This document shows, piece after piece, positions 1 to 9,362 of a DNA stretch of 64,000 nt. Made by a program: the position numbers and the translations under genes. Position 1 is the first letter of the stretch, and each line of letters starts with the position of its first letter. Source of the DNA: Parabacteroides massiliensis (lineage in GTDB: Bacteria > Bacteroidota > Bacteroidia > Bacteroidales > Tannerellaceae); the NCBI RefSeq assembly GCF_900155425.1, contig NZ_LT700191.1, positions 1,077,198 to 1,141,197 of the forward strand, given 5' to 3'. The notes beneath the pieces were generated by a model. It did not search any database. It was not told the origin of the DNA and saw only the letters and a list, made by a program, of their open reading frames with translations.

Positions 1-1587
1 GCTGGCTGTCGCCACAATAATAAGATATTTGGGTTTGCGATAATCACGATAATCTAACTGAATTGTATATTCCTCATAACCAGATATGGTCTTAGCAGAA
101 ATGAACTCACCATAAGCAATAATATTTTTATCATTCTTGCTAAACAACTGCCGTTCCGACTTCTTGGTTTTGATCTCATAAGGTTCTGCTTTATCAGACA
201 GAGCCACATAAATATGACAAGAATCCGGTCTGCCAAGCAAATAATTATAATCGGAATCGCTACTTTTATTTATCTCAGCCGAAGTATATTTGTATTTAAA
301 CTTCAAACCTGTCGGATAAGTTTCAAATGGACGTCCAAAGCTCAAGACACCGTTAGTACCGTCTGTACGGATATACGAACCGACAAATATATTACCTGCC
401 GCAAACTTACCGATACCGGCAATTCCGACAAACCGCGATTCCAATTTGGCAGCTTTTCCGGTTCCGTTACTCGTTTCATCTGTCGGAATCGTATTGCTGT
501 CTCCCAATGTAGTAGCTCCTCTATTTCCCGTATCCCAAAAAGAAACACTTGTTGCCAACCACGGATTCCATAATTTACCATCTTGATGCCATTCGTCAAA
601 ACTACCATTGGTCAATGACACTGATGCAGCAGTCTTACATTCCACTTCTTCTCCTACAACACCATCAACCATCACACGATACACATAAGTAGTATTCGGA
701 TTCAAATTTGTTATTGTAGCCGTGAAAGATGTACCGTTGACGGTTACGGAACTTGCCGGAAGCGTCTGCCAACTATCATCCACCTGTGTTTGAGACGAAC
801 TCTTTTCTCTGTATTCTATTACCGGAACCTTACCTTCCTGAATCATTCCGGTTACTATGATCCGATTGACCATCGCTATCGCTTCGCCACCGGAAACAGC
901 GCCACCATCCGTATGCAGAATTGTCACTTTCCAAGTCTCCGTTACTCCAAAACGAGTCACTTCAAATGAGCGAGGACGCGAAAAATCCGTTATCGTCGTC
1001 GGATCAGGGACAACTGTTCCTACCGAACCGCCCAGTTGCATCTTAGTCACCGTTATCCGATCCAAATGTTGCTCTTTTGCCACATACACGATCATCTCCC
1101 GATTTGCCAAATCGATTACCGGTTCACCCACCTGATTGCTGACTTGCACAGCCCGGTCTATCGTCTGATTAACCGTTATCTTCCAAGGATACTCTTGATA
1201 TGTCTGCAAAAGCAATGAGACAGACGAAGAAAAATCCACCCGTGTATCGGCATTCTTGGGCAAACTGTCCAAAGAAGAAAATCCGATTCGTGGAAAAGCG
1301 TTATAGTTGAGACACGCCACAGAATCCATCCGTACCTCCGCATCATTAGTCACCACCAACTTCTTGATCCGGAGAGTTGCAAGATCGACCGCGTCGCCCA
1401 CCTTTACCGTTACTATCCCTTTAGTCTTGTCTATTTCCAACGTATTATCCAATTGCCCTTCTACCAGGAAATCGGTAATACTTCCTTCCCGATATGGATA
1501 AGGAATATCATTCTCTATACATGAAACAAGAAAGAACAAACAACAGAGAAAACCTGTCACATTTCGTTTTATATGATTTATATCCAT
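1..1587 (-). CDS. PCMD-domain surface lipoprotein (3' end outside window)
   Basis: The frame is open from the ATG at 1587 to the window edge (529 codons), so the C-terminus is missing. The N-terminus has a lipoprotein signal ending FLVSC, so the mature protein should be lipid-anchored. The first half looks like Ig-like, DUF5018-type repeats. From about residue 320 the sequence LTNGSFDEW begins a region typical of the PCMD family (putative carbohydrate metabolism domain), which is also present in the products at 2340-4478 and 6538-9114. It is the last gene in the window of the minus-strand operon and starts 6 bp after the barrel gene. PCMD function is unproven. Glycan binding is a family-level guess. 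Confidence 0.8.
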   Translation of the reverse strand, partial: MDINHIKRNVTGFLCCLFFLVSCIENDIPYPYREGSITDFLVEGQLDNTLEIDKTKGIVTVKVGDAVDLATLRIKKLVVTNDAEVRMDSVACLNYNAFPRIGFSSLDSLPKNADTRVDFSSSVSLLLQTYQEYPWKITVNQTIDRAVQVSNQVGEPVIDLANREMIVYVAKEQHLDRITVTKMQLGGSVGTVVPDPTTITDFSRPRSFEVTRFGVTETWKVTILHTDGGAVSGGEAIAMVNRIIVTGMIQEGKVPVIEYREKSSSQTQVDDSWQTLPASSVTVNGTSFTATITNLNPNTTYVYRVMVDGVVGEEVECKTAASVSLTNGSFDEWHQDGKLWNPWLATSVSFWDTGNRGATTLGDSNTIPTDETSNGTGKAAKLESRFVGIAGIGKFAAGNIFVGSYIRTDGTNGVLSFGRPFETYPTGLKFKYKYTSAEINKSSDSDYNYLLGRPDSCHIYVALSDKAEPYEIKTKKSERQLFSKNDKNIIAYGEFISAKTISGYEEYTIQLDYRDYRKPKYLIIVATAS

Positions 1588-1593
1588 ACCTCG

Positions 1594-2343
1594 TCAAAAA
1601 TAGAAGTTCATACCTAAGTTAATCGAAAATAGGTCTATCTTAAAATTAGCGGAACTGCTACGCCGTGAGCCTTTCTCAATCTGGTCGGTTGTCTGATCAG
1701 TCCACTTCATATTAAAACCCAGTACGCCAATCGACACCTCAACGGCTGCAAAGTTAGTGATAAAAGCCGTCAGACCCGGTGCCATTCCGATCTGCAAATT
1801 CTGAATGGTCTGGTAGGTACCGGTATAATCGGCACCAGTACCCGAAGAGTTTTTACCCTGTCCATAACCATAGGTCACGCGAGCTTCATTAAACAAACCA
1901 AAAATCTTACTGCTTCCAATCGGCATATAGGTACGCACAAATCCAGTAGCAGAAAAAATGTGTTCCAAATAATTTAGATCACTGATATCAAAATTAATAT
2001 CGTCATCCAAATCCAAACTGATATTTCCTAAATCCGTATAAGTACGGTTATAGGAAAAACGTCCGCCCAATGCAACATTATCCCGAATGAAGTAGCCGAA
2101 GAAAGGACTTACTCTAAACGTATAACCGGTACTTTCAATTTTCTCCAGTACCAAGAACTTATAATTGTCATCCTCATGTTCCGAATAAGAAAAAGTCGAT
2201 CCGACCATCCATTGCCCTTTCGGGATAAAGGTATGACTTTGAATACCTCGGTCGAAGACTTTACGACCAAAGATTTTTGTTTGGGCTTGCATTAAGCCTG
2301 TGCATAGAAATGCGATAAATAAAATAACTATTGTACGCTTCAT
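1594..2343 (-). CDS. Outer-membrane beta-barrel protein
   Basis: A 249-residue protein with a Sec signal peptide (MKRTIVILFIAFLCTGLMQA) followed by alternating beta strands rich in aromatic residues. It ends in phenylalanine (NFYF), as expected for a substrate of the BAM assembly machinery. The size suggests an 8- to 10-stranded barrel of the OmpA-like or OmpW-like class. Its start overlaps the stop of the preceding DUF4493 gene by 4 bases, so the two are probably translationally coupled. It is the only integral outer-membrane protein of this operon and may anchor or organise the lipoproteins. That role is inferred from context only. Confidence 0.75.
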   Translation of the reverse strand: MKRTIVILFIAFLCTGLMQAQTKIFGRKVFDRGIQSHTFIPKGQWMVGSTFSYSEHEDDNYKFLVLEKIESTGYTFRVSPFFGYFIRDNVALGGRFSYNRTYTDLGNISLDLDDDINFDISDLNYLEHIFSATGFVRTYMPIGSSKIFGLFNEARVTYGYGQGKNSSGTGADYTGTYQTIQNLQIGMAPGLTAFITNFAAVEVSIGVLGFNMKWTDQTTDQIEKGSRRSSSANFKIDLFSINLGMNFYF

Positions 2344-4478
2344 TTTTTTACTTCTTCCATTGATCCCGGATAAACTAATTCCAAATCATCTAACCACATA
2401 GTACTACCTTTTCCTCCTTCCATATAGTCACCGTATTTACTTGAAGAGGCAACTACAATAATATATTTAGGTATACGCTTTAAATCTTTATATTCCAAAT
2501 CAACAGTAAACTCCTTAAATGAATCTGCTCCTTTAGATTCCTCATCACTTATAGATCCATAAGCAATTACGGCACTACTATTGGGATCAAAATAAATTTT
2601 TTCATTTGTATTAACTGTAATTTGTTCATCTGTAAGAGCGATATAAAGAGAACACAGATCATCTTCGCCTTCTTCCAAATGTCCTTTACTCACAGAGACT
2701 TTAGCAGATGTATATTTGTAATATCCTTTTAATTTATTAGGACGACACTCAAAAGTTCTACCTAAAGTCAAAATTCCCCCCATACCATCTCTCTCAAAAG
2801 TCCCTGTAAATATATTTCCAGCAGCAATAATCTTCATTGTTTCCTGTGTTTCCATTTTCACAGAAGATCCTTGTCCTAACGCTGTTTCGTTATTTTGAGT
2901 AGTCATAATATGCTGACCAAAATAGCTGACATTTCCACAATCCCAAAACGAGGAACTTGCATCCTTTGCTGGTTTAGGTAATCCATCACTATCTGTATAC
3001 CAGTCTTCAAATCCTGAATTTGGCAATTGAATATCATCCTCTGTTGTAAACTCTTCAGGTTCACTGTTTGTATCATTTTGCAACAACCGATATTCATACT
3101 TTGTACCCGCATCCAAATTCGTCACAACTTGTGTTACATTGGAAGCTCCATTCGTGGCAACAGTCACTTCACCGGCAACATCTATCCAATCTGTTGTTCC
3201 CGATTTTCGATATTGGAACTTATAAGAGGCTTTATCTCCCTCTTTCGCGTTCTTTACATATCCCCTCAATGTAGCAAAATGTGCCCACACTTCCGATTCG
3301 ACTACCGGATGAGTCATGATTTGCAGATTGACAGTTACAGAAATCGTTTGCACCGTTTCATGTCCCATCTCGTCACGGACAGAGAGAACAAAGGTATGCG
3401 TACCTCCTGGCAACTGTGCAATCAAATTGTCGAAAACCAATGTAAACATTGCCTTTTTATCATCCAAAGCAGGAACATCCAATCCTATTTCAGCTAACTT
3501 ATTCTTACTTTCTTCCGACAATTTCAGTAAATCCAAAGATGATGAAATCTTATGCTCGTCAAACAAAGACGAAGTCGCAATCATGGTAACAGATTCCAAT
3601 CCTATATTCGCAGAAGAGATATTCAATATTACTTTTTTGGAGTCTCCTTTATCCAAAGAGATTATTCCATTGCTCTCCTTGTCATCTTCCAACACTTTCA
3701 CCACCGGCGGTTCCTGCTTATATCCCGACTCCGGCAACGGGATCGTCACCGTATGGTTCTCGTCATTGGTCGGATCAGAATCTATCGTTATATCGAAGTC
3801 CATTCCGGAATTATCTTCACCACTATCCACCAAATCGAATACCAGATGATAATGATCTTTTGCTTCCGTCTTCTCGATCAGCTTGGACATGTGGAATGTC
3901 AATCCTTCTTTGTTCGTCAATGTCAAATCGACCAACAGATAACCGGGTTGGAAATAACCGGCACGTGTCTCTTGCATATCATATTCCAAATAGCTTCCCG
4001 TCACGTCAGAGACTTTCGCCACACAAGATGCAAATTTATCCTGAACCGGCTTTGTAAACTTACTGGTTACTTTCACGCAAGTCAAAAAACACTCAATTGC
4101 AGTTTTAGTTGTCTCACCCGCTTTTATGACAACCTTGTCTTTATCCCCGTAAAAAACAGGTTTTTCAAACTCTAATTTGTTCGAAGGATTAGATGTGACC
4201 TTCACCTTATAAGTTCCGACATCCAACAACACACGCTCGCCGGCCATATCATTGTAATCGGAAAAATGCTTCACGACCGAATCGTTCGCTCCGGTACAAA
4301 TATCCACTGCCAAAGATTGATCCTTGACATCGAAACTACGCGTGATCACTTCCACGTTTTTCGATACACCTAATTCCAAATAGCCTGTTGTTTGAATACG
4401 GTTATCTTCATTATCACATGATACCCAAACAAACAACATTAAAAACAAACAACCTATTATATATGATAACTTTTTCAT
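2340..4478 (-). CDS. DUF4493 + PCMD surface lipoprotein
   Basis: A 712-residue lipoprotein. The signal ends MLFVWVSC, with the acylated cysteine followed by DNED. Residues about 30-150 match the DUF4493 pattern: an ITRS motif, a short stretch describing a strand-rich sandwich, then FEKPVFYGDKD. Central Ig-like or fibronectin-like repeats follow. The PCMD domain begins around LPNSGFEDW (about residue 490) and runs to the end. It belongs to the operon running from 9114 to below 1 and is paralogous in layout to the 858-residue protein at 6538-9114. Function is unknown. A surface adhesive or glycan-binding role is inferred. Confidence 0.8.
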   Translation of the reverse strand: MKKLSYIIGCLFLMLFVWVSCDNEDNRIQTTGYLELGVSKNVEVITRSFDVKDQSLAVDICTGANDSVVKHFSDYNDMAGERVLLDVGTYKVKVTSNPSNKLEFEKPVFYGDKDKVVIKAGETTKTAIECFLTCVKVTSKFTKPVQDKFASCVAKVSDVTGSYLEYDMQETRAGYFQPGYLLVDLTLTNKEGLTFHMSKLIEKTEAKDHYHLVFDLVDSGEDNSGMDFDITIDSDPTNDENHTVTIPLPESGYKQEPPVVKVLEDDKESNGIISLDKGDSKKVILNISSANIGLESVTMIATSSLFDEHKISSSLDLLKLSEESKNKLAEIGLDVPALDDKKAMFTLVFDNLIAQLPGGTHTFVLSVRDEMGHETVQTISVTVNLQIMTHPVVESEVWAHFATLRGYVKNAKEGDKASYKFQYRKSGTTDWIDVAGEVTVATNGASNVTQVVTNLDAGTKYEYRLLQNDTNSEPEEFTTEDDIQLPNSGFEDWYTDSDGLPKPAKDASSSFWDCGNVSYFGQHIMTTQNNETALGQGSSVKMETQETMKIIAAGNIFTGTFERDGMGGILTLGRTFECRPNKLKGYYKYTSAKVSVSKGHLEEGEDDLCSLYIALTDEQITVNTNEKIYFDPNSSAVIAYGSISDEESKGADSFKEFTVDLEYKDLKRIPKYIIVVASSSKYGDYMEGGKGSTMWLDDLELVYPGSMEEVKK

Positions 4479-4482
4479 CCTA

Positions 4483-5781
4483 TCAAGTCGTAATTGTTAT
4501 TGTATGAGTTTTCGTATTTCCTTTCGAATCAGTAACGGTCAAATGGAAATTACTTGTACCGCTTCCCAATATTTTGAGCATTGGCACAAATTGGGATATA
4601 TTAAACGACACAGATGTTTTACCTCCGATATAAACCGGAAAACCTAAACCGCTCAACTTATCTGCATATTCACCCGGATTGACCAAATCAAAATCTGACG
4701 TTAATCCGATACCCTGTAATTCCGATTCAGGTAACAATGGCGAATCAATGATTACTCTAAACGAGGAAATACCGTTCGGCACACTCACCACCAAGTCTGT
4801 ATTGATCGCGTCTCCTTTTATCGAAATCATCTCTTCCGTCTCATCGCCTGTATTATCATCACCTCCCGTATTTCCGCCATTTCCTCCACTGCTCGGTACA
4901 ATAATGTCGATCGGAGTTTCATTCAATGTCACATCTACCTTTATGCTAAAGGAGCCTTTTGTCGGTTTTTCCGGGTTATCAGGGTTATCAGGGTTATCAG
5001 GACCGTCAGGGTCTGGATTCGGTTTCTCCGGATCATCCGGTATAACCTCTTCTTCCAAGTCTTTGATCTCTATCCTAAACAAATCCTGCGGATTAATCTT
5101 TCCCTCCGAATCGGCCAGTCCGAATGTCCGGATCACCGGCTTACCGGTAGTCTTTTCCGTAGCACGGATTGTCACCGTCGTTTTCATTCCGGGACGGATA
5201 TATATGATCCGGGCATCTTCTTTACCCACAGACAGAACACCGGAACCATTGGTAATGGTGATTGCATAATCATCCTTGCACGCATTCAAAAACTCTTCGG
5301 ACAGAATCAAATACAAGATAGCACTTTGCAATTCGCAAACCTTATCTACCGATGTCACTTCTTTGGCTTTTATGACACATGTATCCAACGACTCATAATA
5401 AGGATATTCCGATGTCACTTCATAATTATCACCCGAATAGGCTTCGATATAATAAGTGCCCTGCTCCAATGCATATTGGGATTTTTTCAGATAATCGGCA
5501 TACGACTCGAAATAATCCTGCAATTCCATCGATGCGTTAAACACTTTCACGATCATATCTTCCGCTTTCGGAACGATCAGTTCCGTACTTGATGATTTGG
5601 AAGACATGTCGTCATTACCATAAGAAGGAGGCACAACTTTCAACTTCAAATCCAATATGCCGGTTTCGCCAGAACCGCCCTGTTCCCCTTTTCCTAAAAG
5701 TTCGTCTTTCATCTCGCAGGAAGCCAAACCGACAAGAGCCAGACATAACAATACGTAATATGTATATCTATATTTCATCAT
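4483..5781 (-). CDS. DUF4493 lipoprotein with Pro-Asp-Asn linker
   Basis: A 432-residue lipoprotein with a signal ending LVGLASC. The N-terminal half is a DUF4493 domain (PYYESLDTCVIKAKE and the following strands). At about residues 255-275 a low-complexity linker of Asp, Asn and Pro repeats joins it to a C-terminal Ig-like domain that resembles the central repeats of the product at 2340-4478. There is no PCMD domain. The start codon (ATG at 5781) overlaps the stop of the upstream gene by 4 bp. The linker is encoded by a 9-bp tandem repeat, so its length could vary between strains. Confidence 0.75.
   Translation of the reverse strand: MMKYRYTYYVLLCLALVGLASCEMKDELLGKGEQGGSGETGILDLKLKVVPPSYGNDDMSSKSSSTELIVPKAEDMIVKVFNASMELQDYFESYADYLKKSQYALEQGTYYIEAYSGDNYEVTSEYPYYESLDTCVIKAKEVTSVDKVCELQSAILYLILSEEFLNACKDDYAITITNGSGVLSVGKEDARIIYIRPGMKTTVTIRATEKTTGKPVIRTFGLADSEGKINPQDLFRIEIKDLEEEVIPDDPEKPNPDPDGPDNPDNPDNPEKPTKGSFSIKVDVTLNETPIDIIVPSSGGNGGNTGGDDNTGDETEEMISIKGDAINTDLVVSVPNGISSFRVIIDSPLLPESELQGIGLTSDFDLVNPGEYADKLSGLGFPVYIGGKTSVSFNISQFVPMLKILGSGTSNFHLTVTDSKGNTKTHTITITT
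4973..5008. repeat. 9-bp coding tandem repeat
   Basis: Three identical copies of GGGTTATCA plus a degenerate fourth (GGACCGTCA). They lie inside the lipoprotein gene at 4483-5781 and encode the Asp-Asn-Pro linker. Copies are in frame, so gain or loss would only change linker length. Confidence 0.85.
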
Positions 5782-6536
5782 TCAACAGGTGTTGCTTTTA
5801 ACATCATTGATTTTGTTTCCGATACTTGCAGATCGATAATCAGATGGTCTTTCTTTTCCAACAGACCGTCTTTCGGTAAAATCGTATTCGAATAGTCGAC
5901 CGGAAACCCCTCCAAAGTCGTTCCTTCGATATGGATTTTAATAAAGGAAGAGCTTTTCGCTCCATCAAAGTAGGCAGATTTATCCAAATCGCCCAAAGCA
6001 TAAGACACTTGACGTTTGTTTTCATCCGAAACGGTCAATTTGAATTTTGTATCTCCGGATTGCAACTTATCATCTGTCCGAAATGCCTTCTTAAATGCAT
6101 CGCTTGCATTAAAAGAGATTTGAAATTGTTGCAAACTGCATTCCAACTTCACCAAAACGGTCTCTTCCGGTAATAAAGTGTATGCTCCAGAAGCAAAGAA
6201 ACAGGGTTTATCCAATATGACATCTTTCAGTTCATTGGAATACACTTCTACCTCATATACCGTACCACCTTCGGCCGCTTCCAAAAAGACCGGACTGTTT
6301 TGTTGCAAGGTCTTCAAAGAGTCTTGCGTCACAACCGCACCGGTACCATCCTGTATCTTAACGTATAATTGATTTACCGTCGGCACCGGTGTAGAACGAG
6401 TTATCACAACCGGAGATTCAGTTGAAACATGAAATTGGAGACGGGCTTTACCCTGTCCCATCACCTGTTCTGTTTCTTCGTTAGAACAGGAGGCTGCAAT
6501 AAGCAGGATGGCTAATGTGTATAATAAGTGTTTCAT
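5778..6536 (-). CDS. Short DUF4493 lipoprotein
   Basis: A 252-residue lipoprotein with signal ending LLIAASC and SNEE after the cysteine. The whole mature protein is one DUF4493-like domain (VVITRS, VYEVEVYSN, KPCFFASGAY). It lacks the C-terminal modules of its operon neighbours, so it is the minimal member of the set. Its overall look also recalls fimbrillin-like (Mfa-like) proteins of Bacteroidales, which is an alternative assignment. It follows the 858-residue gene by one base and overlaps the next gene by 4 bases. Function is unknown. Confidence 0.75.
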   Translation of the reverse strand: MKHLLYTLAILLIAASCSNEETEQVMGQGKARLQFHVSTESPVVITRSTPVPTVNQLYVKIQDGTGAVVTQDSLKTLQQNSPVFLEAAEGGTVYEVEVYSNELKDVILDKPCFFASGAYTLLPEETVLVKLECSLQQFQISFNASDAFKKAFRTDDKLQSGDTKFKLTVSDENKRQVSYALGDLDKSAYFDGAKSSSFIKIHIEGTTLEGFPVDYSNTILPKDGLLEKKDHLIIDLQVSETKSMMLKATPVE

Positions 6537-6537
6537 A

Positions 6538-9114
6538 TTATTCTTGATAATCGTATATTAGTTCGACATCATCAACGTATAGTTGGCTACCTATGTACTC
6601 GCCAGTTGATAAATTATTATAAGAAGGAACAATCATATAATCGTAGCCTTTTTCTATTCCTGATTTAAATAATATATATATATTAGTAGCTTTATATGAG
6701 TTATTTGTATATGTTATAGGAATTGTCTTTAGCTCATAGGATGTAGTTTTACCACCTTCCTTTAAGAGTCCTTCCCCTAAAAGAATAGTCTGATTATCCT
6801 TTCTATATTCAACTTTTATTAGAACCTCGTAATTATCATTACTAACATTCTTACCACTAGCCGGAAAATACTTTCTATAAAAATTCAAAGCTGTAGGACG
6901 AGAATAAAATGAATGCGGATAATATTCAGTTTCGGGGTTATCAGATTCAGCACCTAAATACAGATATCCAGAATCTGCTTTTTTTATTTCTCCATCCCAT
7001 TTTTTAATTCCAATAGAGCCAGGAGCCTTTGTTCCTTCTCCCCAACCAATTGTACGAATTAAAGCAGCCTTTTCTCCGTTCTTTTTATCATTTGTCTCTA
7101 TTGTTCCAGAATTATTAACATATGCAAAATTTGGAGCCAAAACATTCTCATCAGAAGTAGTCTTTTTATTTAATGTATTCCAACCTTGAGTATTTACATC
7201 TTTGCTATCCCATGGAAACCAACGTTTCCAATTAGATTGAGGTTTCTCATAATACCAATATTCAAACCCTGCATTTGGGACTTGGCTTGCTTCTTCCGTA
7301 GTAAAACTATACGAATCCAATTCTCGTTTACCATCATACTTCGCAGTAATCGAATATTTCTGATTAGGAGTTAACCCTTTCCAAACAAAAGAAGCAACAC
7401 CATTTTCTTGACCTAATGATATTAACCCTGTCAACGGATTACCATTTTCATAGAATGTAACCTTATCTGGATCTTTCGCTACTACCCTCAAATAAGCATA
7501 TTTAGCGAATACATCCCCTTCATTTTCAGCCATTGCCCACTCAAATGGAGGTTGAGTAACATTGATAATAAATGTATTTGTCACTTCCCTATCAAAAGCA
7601 TCAATAGCTTTCATTACAAAAATATGCTCACCTACCGACAACGCATTGAACCAATCTTTTTCTAATGTCAATGTATAACTAGTAGGAACAAGCGCAGTTG
7701 ATCTTTCAAAAGAAATATTTTCTATATTATTTAGTATTAAATCAACTTGTTCTCCATCTTTCGGACCGAAAGTAAAAGATTTTAATTTCAAATAAACACT
7801 CGAAATCGTAATCCTTTTACTGCCAGTATAAGTTCCTTCCTCAAATGCGCTAATATTTACATTTGGTATTTTAGGAGATGCCATTGCTTTATATGTTGCA
7901 ATAATTCTTTTCATAGTCTTGTTTGGTTGAGGCAATGCATCAATCGCTAATAATTCAATCGTATAATTCCGATCTTCTTTGTCAAACAAGCTTTTCAAAA
8001 AACCCTGAAGGTCAAAACTAACGCTTATTTTCCCTTTAATATCATCAGAAAGTTCTAATTGATGCTTTTCTTGCAACTCTTCTCGCTGAGCGGATTCCAT
8101 ATTTGCTAAATCATACGATAATATTGTCGTTCCATTTTCAGAAACAGACAGTATTAATTTATCTATTTTTCCACCAGCCGTAACAGACACAGGTACTTTC
8201 GATACTGTAATATATGAAGAAAAAGTCTTTTCGAAATCTTCATCTTTATTTGAATCAGACCATTTAACAACAGTTCCCTCTGTTGAAATATACGGTGCCC
8301 CCTTCAACTTCTCCATGAAATCCGGGATTCCGATATTCACATAGACTGTTTCCTTTGTTTCATCGTTTAATGTCACATCGATAGCAATTCCGTTCAAGCC
8401 TTTTTCATCCGTACGGACGGTCAGCTTCGCCCACTGCTTAGGCTTGATAGTTGTTGTCGCCGTATAATTGACGGTCTTTCCATAGACATTGACCAGTTCC
8501 ATCGCAATTTCCAGTTTCGTACCGGAAGCATCCGACAGAAAATACATCGGACGGGATTCGCCTTTTTCATACACCAAAGGCAATTCCATCTTATTCGTCT
8601 TCAACGACAAGGTATAATCTTTATATGTTTGCAGAAAATCATCCGAATAGTCGATCGTCACCCGGCTGTTCGCCATCTCGGCTGTCACCTCCACCGGTGT
8701 AGTCATATCCTTGACAATCGTAAATTCCTTTTTTCCGGAAAAATAAGGTGCATCGAAAGCGGCAGCCGCTTCTGTTCCTTTTGACACCTGAACCGTATAT
8801 GCTCCAGCCCCCAGTTCAAGTTCGGCAGGCATCTTGTCGAAGCGGGAATATTTTGCCACAACACCCGAATCCTGCGCGATCGTCACAGCATAGCCATTCA
8901 CATCCTTAAAGTCCGCCAAGTCGGAAGCTTTTGTCGGCACACCCACTAACACCGTGTCCACATTCATCCGAAAAACAAGAGTACCTTTATTAACTACTCC
9001 ATCTTCATCGACTTGACAAGCATAAATCCCAATAAACAAACAAAAAAAGCACAACAGGCGGCTTACCACACAAAAGTGCTTGTTATCTCCATCCAAGAAA
9101 CGTTTCTTCTCCAT
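6538..9114 (-). CDS. DUF4493 + PCMD lipoprotein, operon lead gene
   Basis: An 858-residue lipoprotein and the promoter-proximal gene of the operon. The signal is long (about 33 residues) and ends IGIYAC followed by QVDED. DUF4493 covers about residues 45-180. Several beta-sandwich repeats follow. PCMD begins at VPNAGFEYW (about residue 610) and runs to the C-terminus. The layout mirrors the 712-residue product, which suggests duplication followed by divergence. No enzyme motif is visible. The protein is probably surface exposed because the residues after the lipidated cysteine are acidic, similar to known Bacteroidetes lipoprotein export signals. Confidence 0.8.
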   Translation of the reverse strand: MEKKRFLDGDNKHFCVVSRLLCFFCLFIGIYACQVDEDGVVNKGTLVFRMNVDTVLVGVPTKASDLADFKDVNGYAVTIAQDSGVVAKYSRFDKMPAELELGAGAYTVQVSKGTEAAAAFDAPYFSGKKEFTIVKDMTTPVEVTAEMANSRVTIDYSDDFLQTYKDYTLSLKTNKMELPLVYEKGESRPMYFLSDASGTKLEIAMELVNVYGKTVNYTATTTIKPKQWAKLTVRTDEKGLNGIAIDVTLNDETKETVYVNIGIPDFMEKLKGAPYISTEGTVVKWSDSNKDEDFEKTFSSYITVSKVPVSVTAGGKIDKLILSVSENGTTILSYDLANMESAQREELQEKHQLELSDDIKGKISVSFDLQGFLKSLFDKEDRNYTIELLAIDALPQPNKTMKRIIATYKAMASPKIPNVNISAFEEGTYTGSKRITISSVYLKLKSFTFGPKDGEQVDLILNNIENISFERSTALVPTSYTLTLEKDWFNALSVGEHIFVMKAIDAFDREVTNTFIINVTQPPFEWAMAENEGDVFAKYAYLRVVAKDPDKVTFYENGNPLTGLISLGQENGVASFVWKGLTPNQKYSITAKYDGKRELDSYSFTTEEASQVPNAGFEYWYYEKPQSNWKRWFPWDSKDVNTQGWNTLNKKTTSDENVLAPNFAYVNNSGTIETNDKKNGEKAALIRTIGWGEGTKAPGSIGIKKWDGEIKKADSGYLYLGAESDNPETEYYPHSFYSRPTALNFYRKYFPASGKNVSNDNYEVLIKVEYRKDNQTILLGEGLLKEGGKTTSYELKTIPITYTNNSYKATNIYILFKSGIEKGYDYMIVPSYNNLSTGEYIGSQLYVDDVELIYDYQE

Positions 9115-9134
9115 CCAGATTCTATTCCGTTTAA

Positions 9135-9161
9135 CATTCCATTTTCAAGGTCGCAAAGTAA
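9135..9161 (-). promoter_or_regulatory. Possible promoter of the DUF4493 operon
   Basis: On the minus strand a TTTACTTTGC element lies about 40-50 bp upstream of the lead gene. It resembles the Bacteroidetes -7 box (TAnnTTTG) with one deviation, and a TTG-containing stretch lies about 20 bp further upstream. This is the best candidate in the intergenic region but is not a perfect match. Confidence 0.3.
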
Positions 9162-9312
9162 ACCCGATTCTTCAAGCCCTACAAGGTCAATTTATATTAT
9201 TCAATGTCCGTTTTTTTTGATTTACATTTAAGACTGCCTCTTTAATATTCTATTTATGACACATAAACAATATATCCATACACAAATAATTGTCCTATTT
9301 TTCATAATAAGC

Positions 9313-9342
9313 TTTGCATATAAACAAGATTTTCTATCTTTG
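9313..9342 (+). promoter_or_regulatory. Promoter of the AraC-type regulator gene
   Basis: TTTG (9313-9316) and TATCTTTG (9335-9342) separated by 18 bp fit the Bacteroidetes sigma-ABfr -33/-7 pattern. The predicted start lies just before the ATG at 9363, so the leader would be very short. Confidence 0.55.
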
Positions 9343-9362
9343 TCACATCTTATCATTCTAAT

